Positions 25,152 through 34,629 of a stretch of 64,000 nucleotides of DNA are shown piece by piece. Position numbers and translations under genes: made by a program. Position 1 is the first letter of the stretch; every line of letters starts with the position of its first letter. The stretch is from Mycolicibacterium sp. GF69 (lineage in GTDB: Bacteria; Actinomycetota; Actinomycetes; Mycobacteriales; Mycobacteriaceae). Below the pieces are notes generated by a model. It saw only the letters and a program-made list of their open reading frames with translations. It was not told where the DNA came from and ran no database searches. The stretch covers positions 36,141 through 100,140 of the forward strand of contig NZ_QMEW01000018.1 in assembly GCF_003284965.1 (NCBI RefSeq). Direction: 5' to 3'.

Positions 25152-26687
25152 ATGCCCAATATTCAGGACGTCCAGGACCGGGTGGTGCAGGCCGCGGTCC
25201 AGCTGACGGCGGCCACCAATCCGCTCGTCGTGTGGCAGCAGACCATTGCCAACACGTTCGCAAGCTTGGACGCCCTGACCCAGGGGTCCACGGCGGCGTC
25301 AGGCAACCTTCTGGAGGCGCTGAGCACCGGCTACATCTTCCGGGAAGCCGCGAACGTTCTGATTCAGAACACCCTCAACCCGGGTCCGCTGCTGGATCAG
25401 CTCGTCAACTTCAATTCGAACTTCGGTCCGGTCATCAATAAGGCCATCTCCGATACCCTCCAAGGACTGGCGACCGCGGCCGAGCAGTTCCCGGGTGTGG
25501 TGACCGAGTCGCTGTCCTACCTGGCGAAGGGACAGTTCGTCGAGGCATTCTCCGAGATCAACGGTTGGTTCGTGCTCAGGGTCTTGGGCGGGATACGCCC
25601 GCTGATTCCGATCATGTCCATCCCCTCTCAGTTCTTGGATGCCCTGCCGGGCACGGAGAAGCTGCCGGATCTGCTCGATGTGGTGTCCGAGTTCGGCCTC
25701 ACCAAGGCCATTTTCGAACCAGTCCTCGGCGGGATCCTTCAGTCGGCAGAACTCCTCGACGCCACGCGGGAGGCATTGGTCGCAGGAAAGTTCGAGGACG
25801 TCGCCGCCAACCTGGTGAACATCCCGGTACTGGCGATCAACGCTCTTGTCAATGGATTCACGCCGGCCACCTCGCCCTCGGAGTGGCAGGGTCTGCTCGA
25901 CCGTGGTCTCATTTCTTACCTCGCGGTCACGCTGACCAATCAGATTGCCGAGGCGATCAAGCCGCCCGCCCCCGCCACCACTACGACCTCTTTTGACGCG
26001 AAAGAGACTGTTGGACAAGGGAGCCCGGCTGAATACAGCTTCGGCGGGGACACCTTCGCGGTCAACGTCGGCAACGAGAGCGCAGGCGCTGGCATCGGCA
26101 CCGGCGAGGGCACGGGCGAGGTCTCCGGTGCGGGCACCGGCGAAGGTGAAGGTGCGGGCACCGGCGAAGGTGAAGGTGCGGGCACGGGCACGGGCGAAAG
26201 CACCGCTGAAGGCACCGGCCCGGGCACGGGCAGCAGCACGGGCGAAGGCACCGGCACGGGCGAAGGCACCGGTACGAGCGAAGGTGAAGGCGCGGGCGAA
26301 GGCACCGGCGCGAGCACGGGCAGCGGTACCGGCTCGACCAGCAGCACCGGCTCCAGCAGCACCGGCTCCAGCTCGAACAGCAGCACCGGCTCCAGCACCG
26401 GCAGCAATACGTCGGGCATCAGCACCAGCAGGGGCGGCGGCACCGGTAGCAACACCGGCTCGGGGAGCACCGGCTCCAACTCGAGCAGCAACACCGGCTC
26501 CAACTCGAGTAGCAACACCGGTTCGAGCAGCAGCACGGGCTCCAACTCGGGCAGCAGCACCGGTTCGAGTAGCACGGGCTCCAGCTCGAGTAGCAGCACT
26601 GGCTCCAGCAGCACCGGCTCCAGCAGCACCGGCTCCAGCAGCACCGGCTCCAGCTCCGGCAGCAGCTCGGGCGGCAGCAGCAGCTAA
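25152..26687 (+). CDS. Body of the Ser/Gly-rich surface protein (511 aa frame)
   Basis: This is the large open frame downstream of the C6 tract. Residues 1-280 form a helical, moderately hydrophobic domain (RVVQAAVQLTAATNPLVVWQ; YLAKGQFVEAFSEINGWFVL) of a type found in mycobacterial secreted proteins of unknown function. Residues about 310-395 are GTGEGEGAG-like repeats, and 396-511 are STGSSS-like repeats rich in Ser/Thr/Gly. If translated alone from the ATG at 25152, with no good RBS, it would lack an export signal. The tail resembles a mucin-like stalk that could be O-mannosylated (inference). Confidence 0.8.
   Translation: MPNIQDVQDRVVQAAVQLTAATNPLVVWQQTIANTFASLDALTQGSTAASGNLLEALSTGYIFREAANVLIQNTLNPGPLLDQLVNFNSNFGPVINKAISDTLQGLATAAEQFPGVVTESLSYLAKGQFVEAFSEINGWFVLRVLGGIRPLIPIMSIPSQFLDALPGTEKLPDLLDVVSEFGLTKAIFEPVLGGILQSAELLDATREALVAGKFEDVAANLVNIPVLAINALVNGFTPATSPSEWQGLLDRGLISYLAVTLTNQIAEAIKPPAPATTTTSFDAKETVGQGSPAEYSFGGDTFAVNVGNESAGAGIGTGEGTGEVSGAGTGEGEGAGTGEGEGAGTGTGESTAEGTGPGTGSSTGEGTGTGEGTGTSEGEGAGEGTGASTGSGTGSTSSTGSSSTGSSSNSSTGSSTGSNTSGISTSRGGGTGSNTGSGSTGSNSSSNTGSNSSSNTGSSSSTGSNSGSSTGSSSTGSSSSSSTGSSSTGSSSTGSSSTGSSSGSSSGGSSS
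26090..26686 (+). repeat. Low-complexity repeats encoding Gly/Glu then Ser/Thr/Gly tail
   Basis: Short units, mainly GGCACCGGCGAAGGT-like and then AGCAGCACCGGCTCC-like, are repeated in frame without stops. They give GTGEGEG and STGSSS motifs. Such arrays expand and contract by slippage, so the tail length probably differs between strains. The long open frames on the other strand and in other frames here are by-products of the repeats. Confidence 0.9.
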
Positions 26688-26701
26688 GTAGTTACGAAAG
26701 T

Positions 26702-26731
26702 GACGGCCCCCTCGGCAACGAGGGGGCCGTC
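26702..26731 (+). terminator. Strong hairpin terminator after the surface-protein gene
   Basis: A perfect 13-bp stem (GACGGCCCCCTCG / CGAGGGGGCCGTC) with a GCAA tetraloop begins 15 bases after the stop codon. It is followed by TCTCTCG, so it has no U tract, which is common for mycobacterial terminators. Confidence 0.85.
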
Positions 26732-26866
26732 TCTCGTCGGCGCGAGCAGACGATGATCGGCGACGATCAGTTTCGCGCCGCTCTATGTCCTGGCACCATC
26801 GAACCGGCTACATGGAGCCGACCGATATTGGGAGCGCGAAACTTGTCACGCTGCAGTCGAATCCGG

Positions 26867-28627
26867 TCAGCGAGCGCCGCGAACCAACCGACCGGGACGC
26901 GCTCCCGTGTCCACACTGTCGCGACGGGTGACTACGCCGCTGACCACCGTCGCGCTGTAACCGGAGGCGCCCTGAACAAGGCGCTGACCGCCGGCTGGCA
27001 GGTCGTAGGCCATCCGCGCGGGGTGCAATCTCAGCGCCTCCATGTCGATGACGTTGATATCGGCCTTCTTGCCGGTTTGGATGACACCACGATCGGTGAG
27101 GCCGAACAGCTGCGCGGTGTCGTGAGACTGCTTGCGCACCAAGTACTCCAGCGGCAGCTTGTCCCCACGGTGGCGGTCGCGTGCCCAGTGCGTCAGCAGG
27201 AACGTCGGATAAGACGCGTCGCAGATCATCCCGCAGTGCGCCCCGCCGTCGGACAGCCCGACCACCCCCGCCGGATGCAGCAGCATCTCCCGGATCGCGT
27301 CATGGTTGCCGTAGAAGTAGTTGTAAAACGGCAGCATCAACATCGCCGTCGCGTCGTCTTCGAGCATCAGGTCGTACAGCGTGGACAGCGGATCTTCTCC
27401 GCGCTCGCTGGCGATCTTCTCCACGCTGCGTTCGACGCTCGGCTCGTAGTCGGGTGGATCACCCAGCGAGTAGATGCGGCCGAGCGAGTACTGCACGAGC
27501 GCGAACATGTTGTCGAACAGTTTGTTCGGATCCGGCGGCAGGTCCGCCTCGGCGAGGATCGCGGCTTTGACCGCAGGCTCGGCCAGCCGCGCCGCCAACT
27601 CCTCGCGGCTACATTCGGCCTTCAGCGTTCGGAAGGTCGGCCGGTGCGTGAACGCGTGATGCCCCGGGAAGCCGAACAGCATCCCGAACGGGCGTGGGGC
27701 GATCTGTGGATACAGCTGGCTGCCCGCGGCGTGCGCCTCCGCCGAGATGTCGAGTTGTTCGCGCCAGAGGTCGGGTGCGGCGTCGACCTGGATCATGCCG
27801 AACGAAATCGGGCGATCGATCTCCGCGGCGAGGCGCCTCATCCACTCCAGTTCCTTCTTGGGCGCGATGATGTCCTCGCCGGCGACGCCCTGCGGTGCCA
27901 ACTCGAACACCGCACGCCCACCCGCGGCCATGGCGCGGCCCAAGCCGAACAGTTCGTCCTCCGCGGCGAAGGTACCCGGGACCGGTTCACCGTCGATGGC
28001 GCGATGGCCCAAGGTGCGCGAGGTCGAGAAACCCAGTGCGCCCGCCTCGATGCCCTCCTGCACCAGGCGGGCCATCGCGGCGATGTCCTCGGGAGAAGCA
28101 GGCTCGTTGCGGGCGCCCTTCTCCCCCATCGCATAGGCGCGGACCGCGCCGTGCGCGATCTGGCTGCCCACATCGATGGCGAACTCCTGCTTCTCGACGA
28201 CGTCGAGGTATTCGGGGTAGCTCTCCCACCCCCATGAAATGCCTTCGGTGAGCGCGGTGCCTGGAATGTCCTCGACACCCTCCATCAGTCCGATCAGCCA
28301 GTCCTCGCGACCCGGTCGCACGGGCGCGAAGCCGACACCGCAGTTGCCGGTGACCACGGTGGTCACCCCGTGACCGCTGGACGGTTCGAGCGTCGTGTCC
28401 CAGCTGACTTGACCGTCGTAATGAGTGTGGATGTCCACGAACCCGGGTGCGACGACCTTGCCGGTCGCGTCGATTGTCTCGGCGGCCTCACCCTGCATCG
28501 GCGCGTCGCCGGCGCCTCGTCGGCGGACCTCGACGATCTTGCCGTCCTTGACGCCGATGTCGGCGGTGAACCGGTCCGCACCCGTACCGTCGACGACCGT
28601 CCCTCCGGTGATCTTCAGGTCGAACAC
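26867..28627 (-). CDS. N-acyl-D-amino-acid deacylase-type amidohydrolase
   Basis: A 586-residue amidohydrolase-superfamily enzyme of the D-aminoacylase branch. It opens [20 protein letters not shown]. The first metal-binding motif is [16 protein letters not shown] (H67, H69). Later landmarks are [16 protein letters not shown] and [20 protein letters not shown] near the C-terminus. The family removes acyl groups from D-amino acids, or hydrolyses related amides. It is divergent from the second Rieske gene with a 17-bp palindrome between, so it may work in the same pathway (inference). Confidence 0.88.
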   Translation of the reverse strand: MFDLKITGGTVVDGTGADRFTADIGVKDGKIVEVRRRGAGDAPMQGEAAETIDATGKVVAPGFVDIHTHYDGQVSWDTTLEPSSGHGVTTVVTGNCGVGFAPVRPGREDWLIGLMEGVEDIPGTALTEGISWGWESYPEYLDVVEKQEFAIDVGSQIAHGAVRAYAMGEKGARNEPASPEDIAAMARLVQEGIEAGALGFSTSRTLGHRAIDGEPVPGTFAAEDELFGLGRAMAAGGRAVFELAPQGVAGEDIIAPKKELEWMRRLAAEIDRPISFGMIQVDAAPDLWREQLDISAEAHAAGSQLYPQIAPRPFGMLFGFPGHHAFTHRPTFRTLKAECSREELAARLAEPAVKAAILAEADLPPDPNKLFDNMFALVQYSLGRIYSLGDPPDYEPSVERSVEKIASERGEDPLSTLYDLMLEDDATAMLMLPFYNYFYGNHDAIREMLLHPAGVVGLSDGGAHCGMICDASYPTFLLTHWARDRHRGDKLPLEYLVRKQSHDTAQLFGLTDRGVIQTGKKADINVIDMEALRLHPARMAYDLPAGGQRLVQGASGYSATVVSGVVTRRDSVDTGARPGRLVRGAR

Positions 28628-28669
28628 GATTACTCCTCCAGATCGGGATCTCAGCCGCTAATGTCGGCA

Positions 28670-28686
28670 CTGTAACACCGTTACAG
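28670..28686. promoter_or_regulatory. 17-bp palindrome, probable TetR operator
   Basis: CTGTAAC-ACC-GTTACAG is a perfect inverted repeat with 7-bp arms. It lies in the 92-base divergent gap between the amidohydrolase and the Rieske gene. The TetR encoded in the Rieske unit (30029) is the natural candidate to bind it and control both directions. Confidence 0.75.
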
Positions 28687-28719
28687 AGGGCTGCGAGGCG
28701 ACTTCGGAAAGGAGCGGTC

Positions 28720-30042
28720 ATGACGCACACAGCGCAGGACGTTCGTCGCGAAGATGCGATCGGCACCCCGCCCGCGCGACCCACCCTGATACCCGCCGAG
28801 CGGTACTACTCCGCGACTTTCGCCCAACTCGAGATCGAACGCATGTGGCCGAAGGTCTGGCAGCTGGCCTGCACGGTCGATCACGTTGCCGAATCCGGTG
28901 ACTACTTCGAATATCGTTGCGGCCCATACTCGGTGCTGATCGTGCGCGGCGACGACGGCGTGCTACGGGCATTTCAGAACGTCTGCCGGCACCGCGGAAA
29001 CTCGTTGTGCTCGGGTTCCGGCTCCGGCCTGCACGAACTGCGATGCGGCTATCACGGCTGGACCTGGGATCTCGGCGGGATACTGCGCCGAGTGCCGAAC
29101 CGCAAGGGCTTCGGCGCGCTGCGCATGGCCGATCTCCCGCTGGCGCCGGTCGCCGTCGACACCTGGGAGCGGTTGGTCTTCGTCAACCTCGACGTCGACG
29201 CGATACCCCTGCTCGACTACCTGGAAGGTATGCCGGCCGACGTCGAGTGGTGCCGGCTCGCGGACTTCCGCTGCTACGCCACCATGACGATCGAAGTCGA
29301 CGCGAACTGGAAAACGATCACCGACGGCTACAGCGAGACGTACCACATCCAGACCCTGCATCCCGAGCTGCACCGCTGCATGGACGATGTGTATGCGCCG
29401 CAGACGATCTGGGGACACACCGGAAAATCCGAGCAGATGTACGGGGTTCCGAGCCCGCACTTGAAGCAGACGCTCACCGACGGCGAGGTCTGGGATGCCT
29501 ACGTCTGCACCCAGGGCGCATTGATGGGCGTCGAGGAGGGCACGCCGCTGCCCGACGACCGTGACCCCGGCTCATCGGTGGCCGACGTGATCGCCGCGCG
29601 CACCCGGGCGTTCGCGGCCTCCCGCGGCGTCGACCTGGGCTGGGCCGGCACCGACGAGGTCATGCGACTGCACCAGTACAACGTGTTTCCGAACATGACC
29701 CTGCTGATGAACGCCGATCATCTGACCGTGATGACGTCGCACCCGGGCGCCGACCCCGACCACGGTGAGTTGGTGATGCTGTTGTGGACCCGCATGTCGC
29801 CAGACGCGGACCGCACCAAGCCCGTCGACGTGCGCATGACCGCCGCCGATGCGCACCCGGGACTGGTTCTCACGCAGGACATCTCGGTGCTGGCCGGGTT
29901 GCAGCGGGGAATGCATCAGCCCGGTTTCACGCATCTGACGCTGTCCAACGAGGAGCGGCGCGTGATCAACATGCACCGCAACCTCGAGCGCTACCTCGAC
30001 CTGCCGGCGTCCGAGCGGATGACCGGAGGTGAGACCGATTAG
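28720..30042 (+). CDS. Rieske ring-hydroxylating oxygenase, alpha subunit (second)
   Basis: A 440-residue Rieske oxygenase. The [2Fe-2S] ligands are C89-R-H91 and C109-G-Y-H112, followed by GWTWDL. The mononuclear iron site is seen in TDGYSETYHIQTLHPELH (H209, H214). It differs clearly from the oxygenase at 5075-6370 in sequence and context. An AAAGGAG ribosome site precedes the ATG. It overlaps the TetR gene by 14 bases. No reductase gene is nearby. The substrate is unknown. Confidence 0.93.
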   Translation: MTHTAQDVRREDAIGTPPARPTLIPAERYYSATFAQLEIERMWPKVWQLACTVDHVAESGDYFEYRCGPYSVLIVRGDDGVLRAFQNVCRHRGNSLCSGSGSGLHELRCGYHGWTWDLGGILRRVPNRKGFGALRMADLPLAPVAVDTWERLVFVNLDVDAIPLLDYLEGMPADVEWCRLADFRCYATMTIEVDANWKTITDGYSETYHIQTLHPELHRCMDDVYAPQTIWGHTGKSEQMYGVPSPHLKQTLTDGEVWDAYVCTQGALMGVEEGTPLPDDRDPGSSVADVIAARTRAFAASRGVDLGWAGTDEVMRLHQYNVFPNMTLLMNADHLTVMTSHPGADPDHGELVMLLWTRMSPDADRTKPVDVRMTAADAHPGLVLTQDISVLAGLQRGMHQPGFTHLTLSNEERRVINMHRNLERYLDLPASERMTGGETD

Positions 30043-30676
30043 CACACCGAGCAGCCCCGAGGTCATCCTCGACACCGCCGCGAAGCTGATCGAAACGCAC
30101 GGGGTGGACGGCTTCACCATGCGGGGGTTGGCCGAACAACTCGGTGTCGCCGCGACGTCGATCTACTGGCATGTCGGCGGTCGCGACAAACTGTTCGACA
30201 GCCTGGTGGACCGGCTGCTCGACGAGATGGCGCACCTACCCGTCACCGGAGACACCCCCGTGGACCGCATCGCTTCGCTGGCGCGCGCGCAACGCAAGCT
30301 GCTGATCGAGCGCCAGCACCTGCTTGCCATCGCTCATGAACGGGATACCACGCCCCGACTGTTCCTGCCGGTGCAGCGGGCGTTGGCGGCTCAACTGGCC
30401 GCACTGGGCGTGACGGGCCAAGACGCCGCGCTCGTACTGCGCGCCGTTCAGGTGCACGTCATTTCGTCTGCGGTGATGCAGTTCTCGGCCGTGCGTGGGG
30501 CCAAGCACGATGAGGAAGACCCGTCGCTGTGGACCGACGACTGGCCGGATCAGGCACTGGTGCGGGCGCTGCAGTCCCCGACCGACTACGACGCGGTTTT
30601 CGAGTACGGCCTGCAGGCGCTGCTGGCATCATTGCGGCGCTCACCCGGTACCACCCCTGTACCGACTAGACCTTAA
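30029..30676 (+). CDS. TetR family transcriptional regulator
   Basis: A 215-residue TetR protein. The DNA-binding domain is at about residues 10-55 (GVDGFTMRGLAEQLGVAATS followed by IYWHVGGRDKLF). A TetR_C-like ligand domain follows. The GTG start at 30029 lies within the end of the Rieske gene, so it is translated from the same mRNA. It probably represses its own operon and the divergent amidohydrolase through the palindrome at 28670. Confidence 0.92.
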   Translation: MRPISTPSSPEVILDTAAKLIETHGVDGFTMRGLAEQLGVAATSIYWHVGGRDKLFDSLVDRLLDEMAHLPVTGDTPVDRIASLARAQRKLLIERQHLLAIAHERDTTPRLFLPVQRALAAQLAALGVTGQDAALVLRAVQVHVISSAVMQFSAVRGAKHDEEDPSLWTDDWPDQALVRALQSPTDYDAVFEYGLQALLASLRRSPGTTPVPTRP

Positions 30677-30726
30677 GGGGTGGGTTCCGTGCATCAGATG
30701 AGGGCAATCAACCCGCTAATGTCCTG

Positions 30727-30760
30727 GAGCCGAGCGAGCCGGGCCGAGCCGAGCCGAGCC
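30727..30760. repeat. GAGCC pentamer repeats
   Basis: Seven nearly tandem units of GAGCC (with one GAGC and one GGGCC variant) fill the space between the TetR stop and the convergent DUF35 stop. The last unit touches the DUF35 stop codon. It is a simple repeat of no known function. Confidence 0.8.
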
Positions 30761-31170
30761 TAGGCGGGCGCGTAGCGCAGCATCGTCACGTCGTGCTCGG
30801 GATAGTCGAAAAACACTGGCTTTACGCGCATCCCGACCGCAAGCTCGGCGGGGTCGACATTGACCAGTTCGGTGGAGAACCTCGGGCCTTCATCCCATTC
30901 GACGATGGCGAGAAGGTGCGGCACCGCGTCGGCGAAATGTGGCCCGACGGGCCGGCGCGCGACCGTGTAGGAGTACAGCGTGCCCGTCCCAGAGATCTCG
31001 CGCCATTCGAGGTCGTCGGCGAGGGTACGTGGCGCGCGCACGCGCGGATAGAACACGTACGCGTCCGATGAGGGTGAGTACTGGATCACGACGCGGTGCT
31101 GCGCGAGCGCATCCCAGAACGGCGCAGTGGCCGGCGTCTTGACCGGCATCGGTCGTTCGAATGTGGTCAC
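30760..31170 (-). CDS. DUF35 OB-fold protein lacking zinc-ribbon cysteines
   Basis: A 136-residue DUF35/OB-fold protein, last in a leftward operon. The OB part (GTGTLYSYTVARRPVGPHF; PHLLAIVEWDEGPRFSTELV) is typical. The N-terminal ribbon region reads RVVIQYSPSSDAYVFYPRVR and has none of the four cysteines expected for zinc binding, unlike the paralogue at 9563-9994. It follows the thiolase gene by three bases and is probably its partner. Loss of zinc suggests structural drift rather than loss of the acyl-CoA role (inference). Confidence 0.88.
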   Translation of the reverse strand: MTTFERPMPVKTPATAPFWDALAQHRVVIQYSPSSDAYVFYPRVRAPRTLADDLEWREISGTGTLYSYTVARRPVGPHFADAVPHLLAIVEWDEGPRFSTELVNVDPAELAVGMRVKPVFFDYPEHDVTMLRYAPA

Positions 31171-31173
31171 CGG

Positions 31174-32394
31174 TCAGTCTCCTTCGAGGATCAGCGCGGT
31201 CTGCTCGGACAGGATTCCGCCGTTACCGGATACGAACGCACGGTGGCAGTCGGCGACCTGCGCGGCGCCGGCGCGGCCCATGATCTGACGGGTGGCGTCG
31301 CAGACATGATGCATCCCACCGGCCAGACCAGCCTGGCCGAAGCCGAGTTGACCGCCGGCGGTGTTGAGCGGAAAGTCACCCCTGAACGTCAGATCGTGAT
31401 CGGTGACAAACTGCATACCCTTGCCCTTGTCGCAGAAACCGGCATCCTCCAGCGAGAGCAGCACCGTGATCGTGTAGCAGTCGTAGATCGACACCATGTC
31501 CATGTCTGCCCGCGTGAGATCGGTCATCCCGAAAGCGGTTTCGGCGGCTTCAGCCATCGGGGTGTGCAGCAGGTCGGCCGCATAGGTGGGCGTCTTGAAC
31601 GGCACATGCTCCCCGAAGCCCTTGATCCACACCGGCCGGTTGCGCGCTCGCCTGGCGAGTTCGGCGCTCGCGATGACGACAGCAGCGCCGCCCACGCACG
31701 GCATCACGATCTCGAGCATGCGCAAGGGGTCGGCGATGACCGGGCTGGCGAGGACATCCTCGACCGTGAGCGGCTTGTCCTTCCAGATCGCACCCTCGGT
31801 GTGGTTCGCGTTGACCCGCTGATCGACGACGATCTTGGCCATCGCCCGCTCGTCGTAGCCGTATACCGCACCGTAGCGGGTGGCCACCTGGCCGTAGGGG
31901 CCGTTCTGGCCCAGATTGCCGTAGGGGATTTCGAATTCGGCCTGCGGGGAGCCGTACTGGTTGCTCGACGACCCGAAGAAGACCGCGTCCACCAACGGTT
32001 TCGGCTTCTTGTCCGACATCGAGGTGAGGTAGCGCGCTGGCAGCGCACACAGCACCACGTCGCACAGGCCCAGTTCGACCGCCGCGGCCGCCCGCCACAC
32101 CATTGCGGCCGCGCTCGCTCCGCCGAGGTCGACAAGTTCGGCGAAGTTCGCTCCGACACCGAGGTATTCGGCGATCGTCGACGGTACGAAGATCTCCGAC
32201 TCGGCCAAGTGCGAGGTGACGATGCCGTTGACGAGTTCACCTGAGAGCCCTGCATCGGCGAGTGCGGCGGCGCTGAGTTCGGCCCACTGCTCGAGGGTGA
32301 ACGGCGCCGTCTCACCACGCTCGGCGGCCCTGTTCATCCGCTCCGGCGGTAGTTCGACGTAGCCGACGATCGCGGCTTCTCCACGTAAACCCAT
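31174..32394 (-). CDS. Thiolase-like lipid-transfer protein (second copy)
   Basis: A 406-residue thiolase-fold protein of the Ltp class. The C-terminal motif NTAGGQLGFGQAGLAGGMHH corresponds to the NTYGGQLSAGRMHG of the paralogue at 10052. An active-site-like IYDCYTITVLLSLEDAGFC lies before it. It sits between a fused acyl-CoA dehydrogenase and a DUF35 gene, so it probably catalyses thiolysis or retro-aldol cleavage of an acyl-CoA with DUF35 as partner (family knowledge and context). Confidence 0.88.
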   Translation of the reverse strand: MGLRGEAAIVGYVELPPERMNRAAERGETAPFTLEQWAELSAAALADAGLSGELVNGIVTSHLAESEIFVPSTIAEYLGVGANFAELVDLGGASAAAMVWRAAAAVELGLCDVVLCALPARYLTSMSDKKPKPLVDAVFFGSSSNQYGSPQAEFEIPYGNLGQNGPYGQVATRYGAVYGYDERAMAKIVVDQRVNANHTEGAIWKDKPLTVEDVLASPVIADPLRMLEIVMPCVGGAAVVIASAELARRARNRPVWIKGFGEHVPFKTPTYAADLLHTPMAEAAETAFGMTDLTRADMDMVSIYDCYTITVLLSLEDAGFCDKGKGMQFVTDHDLTFRGDFPLNTAGGQLGFGQAGLAGGMHHVCDATRQIMGRAGAAQVADCHRAFVSGNGGILSEQTALILEGD

Positions 32395-32412
32395 ACGTTG
32401 TCCTTTGTTTCG

Positions 32413-34629
32413 CTACTTGCGGGGTAGGCCGAGGATCATCTGGGCGATGATGTTGAGCTGGATCTCCTTGGTGCCACCGCCGATCAGTTCGGCCGGCACC
32501 CGCAGATACGGCTGCACGACATCAGAACCGGCGGCCATCGCCCGGCGGCCGGCCGATGCCAGCGTGACGGGGAACGTACGCCGCAGCAGCACGTTCATCG
32601 CGACTTTGGCGATGCTGGAGGCCGGCCCGGAGGCCTGCCCGTCGAGCAGTCGGATGGTCTCGCGCACCCCCAGCGCCTTGATCGCGTTGGTATAGGCATC
32701 GAGTTCACCGAGCTCCCGCAGGACGTCGGCGTCCCTCTCGTCGCCAGCGGCGAGCCGACGCAGTGGTGCCGCCCGGTCGTACTGGACGTAACCACTGATG
32801 GCCGAACGCTCTTCGGCCATCGTGGCAATGGCCAGCGCCCACCCCCCGGTCGGTTCGCCGAGCAACATCTCGTCGGAAACGAAGACGTCGTTGAGGAAAA
32901 CCTCGTTGAATTCCTGCTCGCCGCTGGCCTGCTTGATCGGCTGGACCTCGATGCCGTCCGAACGCATGTCCACGATGAAGTAACCGATTCCGCGGTGCTT
33001 GGCGGCGGTCGGGTCGGTCCGCGCCAGCAGCGCTCCGAAGTCCGCTCGGTGCGCCGACGATGTCCAGATCTTGTGGCCGTGGATGCGCCATCCACCGTCG
33101 ACCTTGGTCGCCCGTGTCGCCAGGGCGGCCAGATCCGAACCGGCGCCCGGCTCGCTGAACAGCTGGCACCACGCGAGCTCGCCGCGTTGGGTGGCCGGGA
33201 TCAGCCGCTCCTGCAGTTCTTTCGAGCCCGCTTTGATCAGGGACGGCAAGATCCACTCGGCGATCCCCAGGGACGGTCGCACCACTGCGGGGCGCTTGGC
33301 GAACTCCTCATCGAGGATGAGTTGTTGCAGCGGGCTGGCATCGATCCCCCAGGGCGGTGGCCAGTGCGGCGCGATCAACCCGGCCCCCGCGATGGTGTTT
33401 CGTTGCGGGCCGGTGGCGAACTGCTCGTAGTCGCCCTGTCGGCCCGGCCCGTCATTGCGCAGTGCGGAGGCAGCGTCCAGGGTCTCGGCGACGCGGGCCC
33501 GGAACGCGACCTCGGCATCGCCGAGGTCGACGGAGAAGTCCCGCTCCTGGGTGGCGGTCACCTCGCCGAGTCGCCTGGCCCAGTGGCTGGCCGATCCGAT
33601 CGACGCGGCGAGGCTGGTCGCGCGCCGCCAGTACAGGTGCAGATCGTGTTCCCACGTGAACCCGATGGCGCCGAACATGGTCAAGGTTTCCAATGCGAGG
33701 TCGGGACACGGTGCGATCGCCATCAATGCCGCCCCGGCCGCTGCGACGCGATGCTGGTCGAGCGGCTCACCGGCCGCCCGCACCGCGTCCCACGTTGCCG
33801 CGCTGGCCAACTCGCTGTTGACCAACAGCATCGCGGCGCTGTGTTGCAGGGCCTGGAACGTGCCGATGAGCTTGCCGAACTGCTCGCGCGTGCGCAGATG
33901 GGCGGTCGCGGCTTCCACGCACCACTGTGCGATGCCCGCGGCCACACTCGCCGTCAGCGCGGTTGCGAGGTATTCGGCCCGATCGACGTCGATGCCGGTG
34001 AGGACGTCGGTCTTCTCGACCGGATATCCGGTGAGCCGCGCGGTGCCGAGATCAGTCAGCAGGTCGGTGCTGGCCACGGATGCGACGGCGACGCCGGGGA
34101 GCGTGGTGTCGACGCCGACCCAGATCCTTTCGCCACCGTCCGTGGTGGCACACACCAATGCGGTTGCCGCTGCGCAGATTCCCGCTGTCAGGTCCGAGTC
34201 GCCCGTGATCAGCCACCGCTCGCCGTCAGGTCGTGCGGTGTAGGCGGAGTTCTGCGGTAGCACGAGCGCGGCCGGTGCGCCGTCGGCCAGGCGGGTAAGC
34301 AGCGCTTCGGCCGGCTGGGTCGGTTCGGCGAGCAGCGCTACCGCACCCGTTGCCACCGTGGACAGCAGCGGACCGGACAGTGAGGCCTTGCCTGCCGCTT
34401 CGAGCACACAGGCGGCGTCGAGCAGATCTCCGCCCCCGCCGCCGGAACGTTCCGGCAGATGTACCGCGTGAAAGCCGTTGGCCACGAAATCGGCCCACCA
34501 TGGCGGAAGATCGCCGCGCGCAATTTGGTCAAAGGCATCGCGGGCGCCCGCCATCGAGGCACGCCGTGCGGCGAACTGGCCGATCGAGTCGCTGAGTTCG
34601 CGTTGTTCGGGTGTGAGGGACAGGGTCAT
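32413..34629 (-). CDS. Fused double acyl-CoA dehydrogenase (FadE34/FadE22-type)
   Basis: A 738-residue protein made of two acyl-CoA dehydrogenase units, about 1-340 and 375-738. The second has the FAD-binding pattern WCQLFSEPGAGSDLAALATRA and KIWTSSAHRADFGALLARTD, and the C-terminal PAELIGGGTKEIQLNIIAQM. The first unit keeps the helical ends (TAHLRTREQFGKLIGTFQAL) but is less conserved. Such fusions act on bulky acyl-CoAs, for example sterol side chains, by introducing a double bond. It overlaps the epimerase gene by four bases and precedes the thiolase by 18. Confidence 0.92.
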   Translation of the reverse strand: MTLSLTPEQRELSDSIGQFAARRASMAGARDAFDQIARGDLPPWWADFVANGFHAVHLPERSGGGGGDLLDAACVLEAAGKASLSGPLLSTVATGAVALLAEPTQPAEALLTRLADGAPAALVLPQNSAYTARPDGERWLITGDSDLTAGICAAATALVCATTDGGERIWVGVDTTLPGVAVASVASTDLLTDLGTARLTGYPVEKTDVLTGIDVDRAEYLATALTASVAAGIAQWCVEAATAHLRTREQFGKLIGTFQALQHSAAMLLVNSELASAATWDAVRAAGEPLDQHRVAAAGAALMAIAPCPDLALETLTMFGAIGFTWEHDLHLYWRRATSLAASIGSASHWARRLGEVTATQERDFSVDLGDAEVAFRARVAETLDAASALRNDGPGRQGDYEQFATGPQRNTIAGAGLIAPHWPPPWGIDASPLQQLILDEEFAKRPAVVRPSLGIAEWILPSLIKAGSKELQERLIPATQRGELAWCQLFSEPGAGSDLAALATRATKVDGGWRIHGHKIWTSSAHRADFGALLARTDPTAAKHRGIGYFIVDMRSDGIEVQPIKQASGEQEFNEVFLNDVFVSDEMLLGEPTGGWALAIATMAEERSAISGYVQYDRAAPLRRLAAGDERDADVLRELGELDAYTNAIKALGVRETIRLLDGQASGPASSIAKVAMNVLLRRTFPVTLASAGRRAMAAGSDVVQPYLRVPAELIGGGTKEIQLNIIAQMILGLPRK

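Larger units (their letters stand above)
25006..26687 (+). pseudogene. Secreted Ser/Gly/Thr-rich surface protein, frameshifted at C6 tract
   Basis: The start GTG at 25006 opens a leader of about 50 residues, rich in Pro, with a signal segment (KFLVAGVAMASAGVIAVSP). This frame then runs out at 25206. The body (PNIQDVQDRVVQAAVQLTAA onwards, about 510 residues) is in another frame from 25152. The switch point is a run of six C (25146-25151). One more C would give ...SPVGPPMPNIQ..., the normal layout of this mycobacterial secreted family. The body has a helical domain to about residue 280, then a Gly/Thr/Glu then Ser/Thr/Gly-rich tail. It could be a true mutation, a sequencing error, or phase variation. 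Confidence 0.75.

Noticed and set aside
25940..26691. Long frames on both strands (234 aa LLEPV-like on minus; Ala/Arg-rich on plus) over the repeat tail
   Set aside because: They are by-products of the in-frame repeats of the surface-protein gene. They have no domain and only repeat-derived composition.
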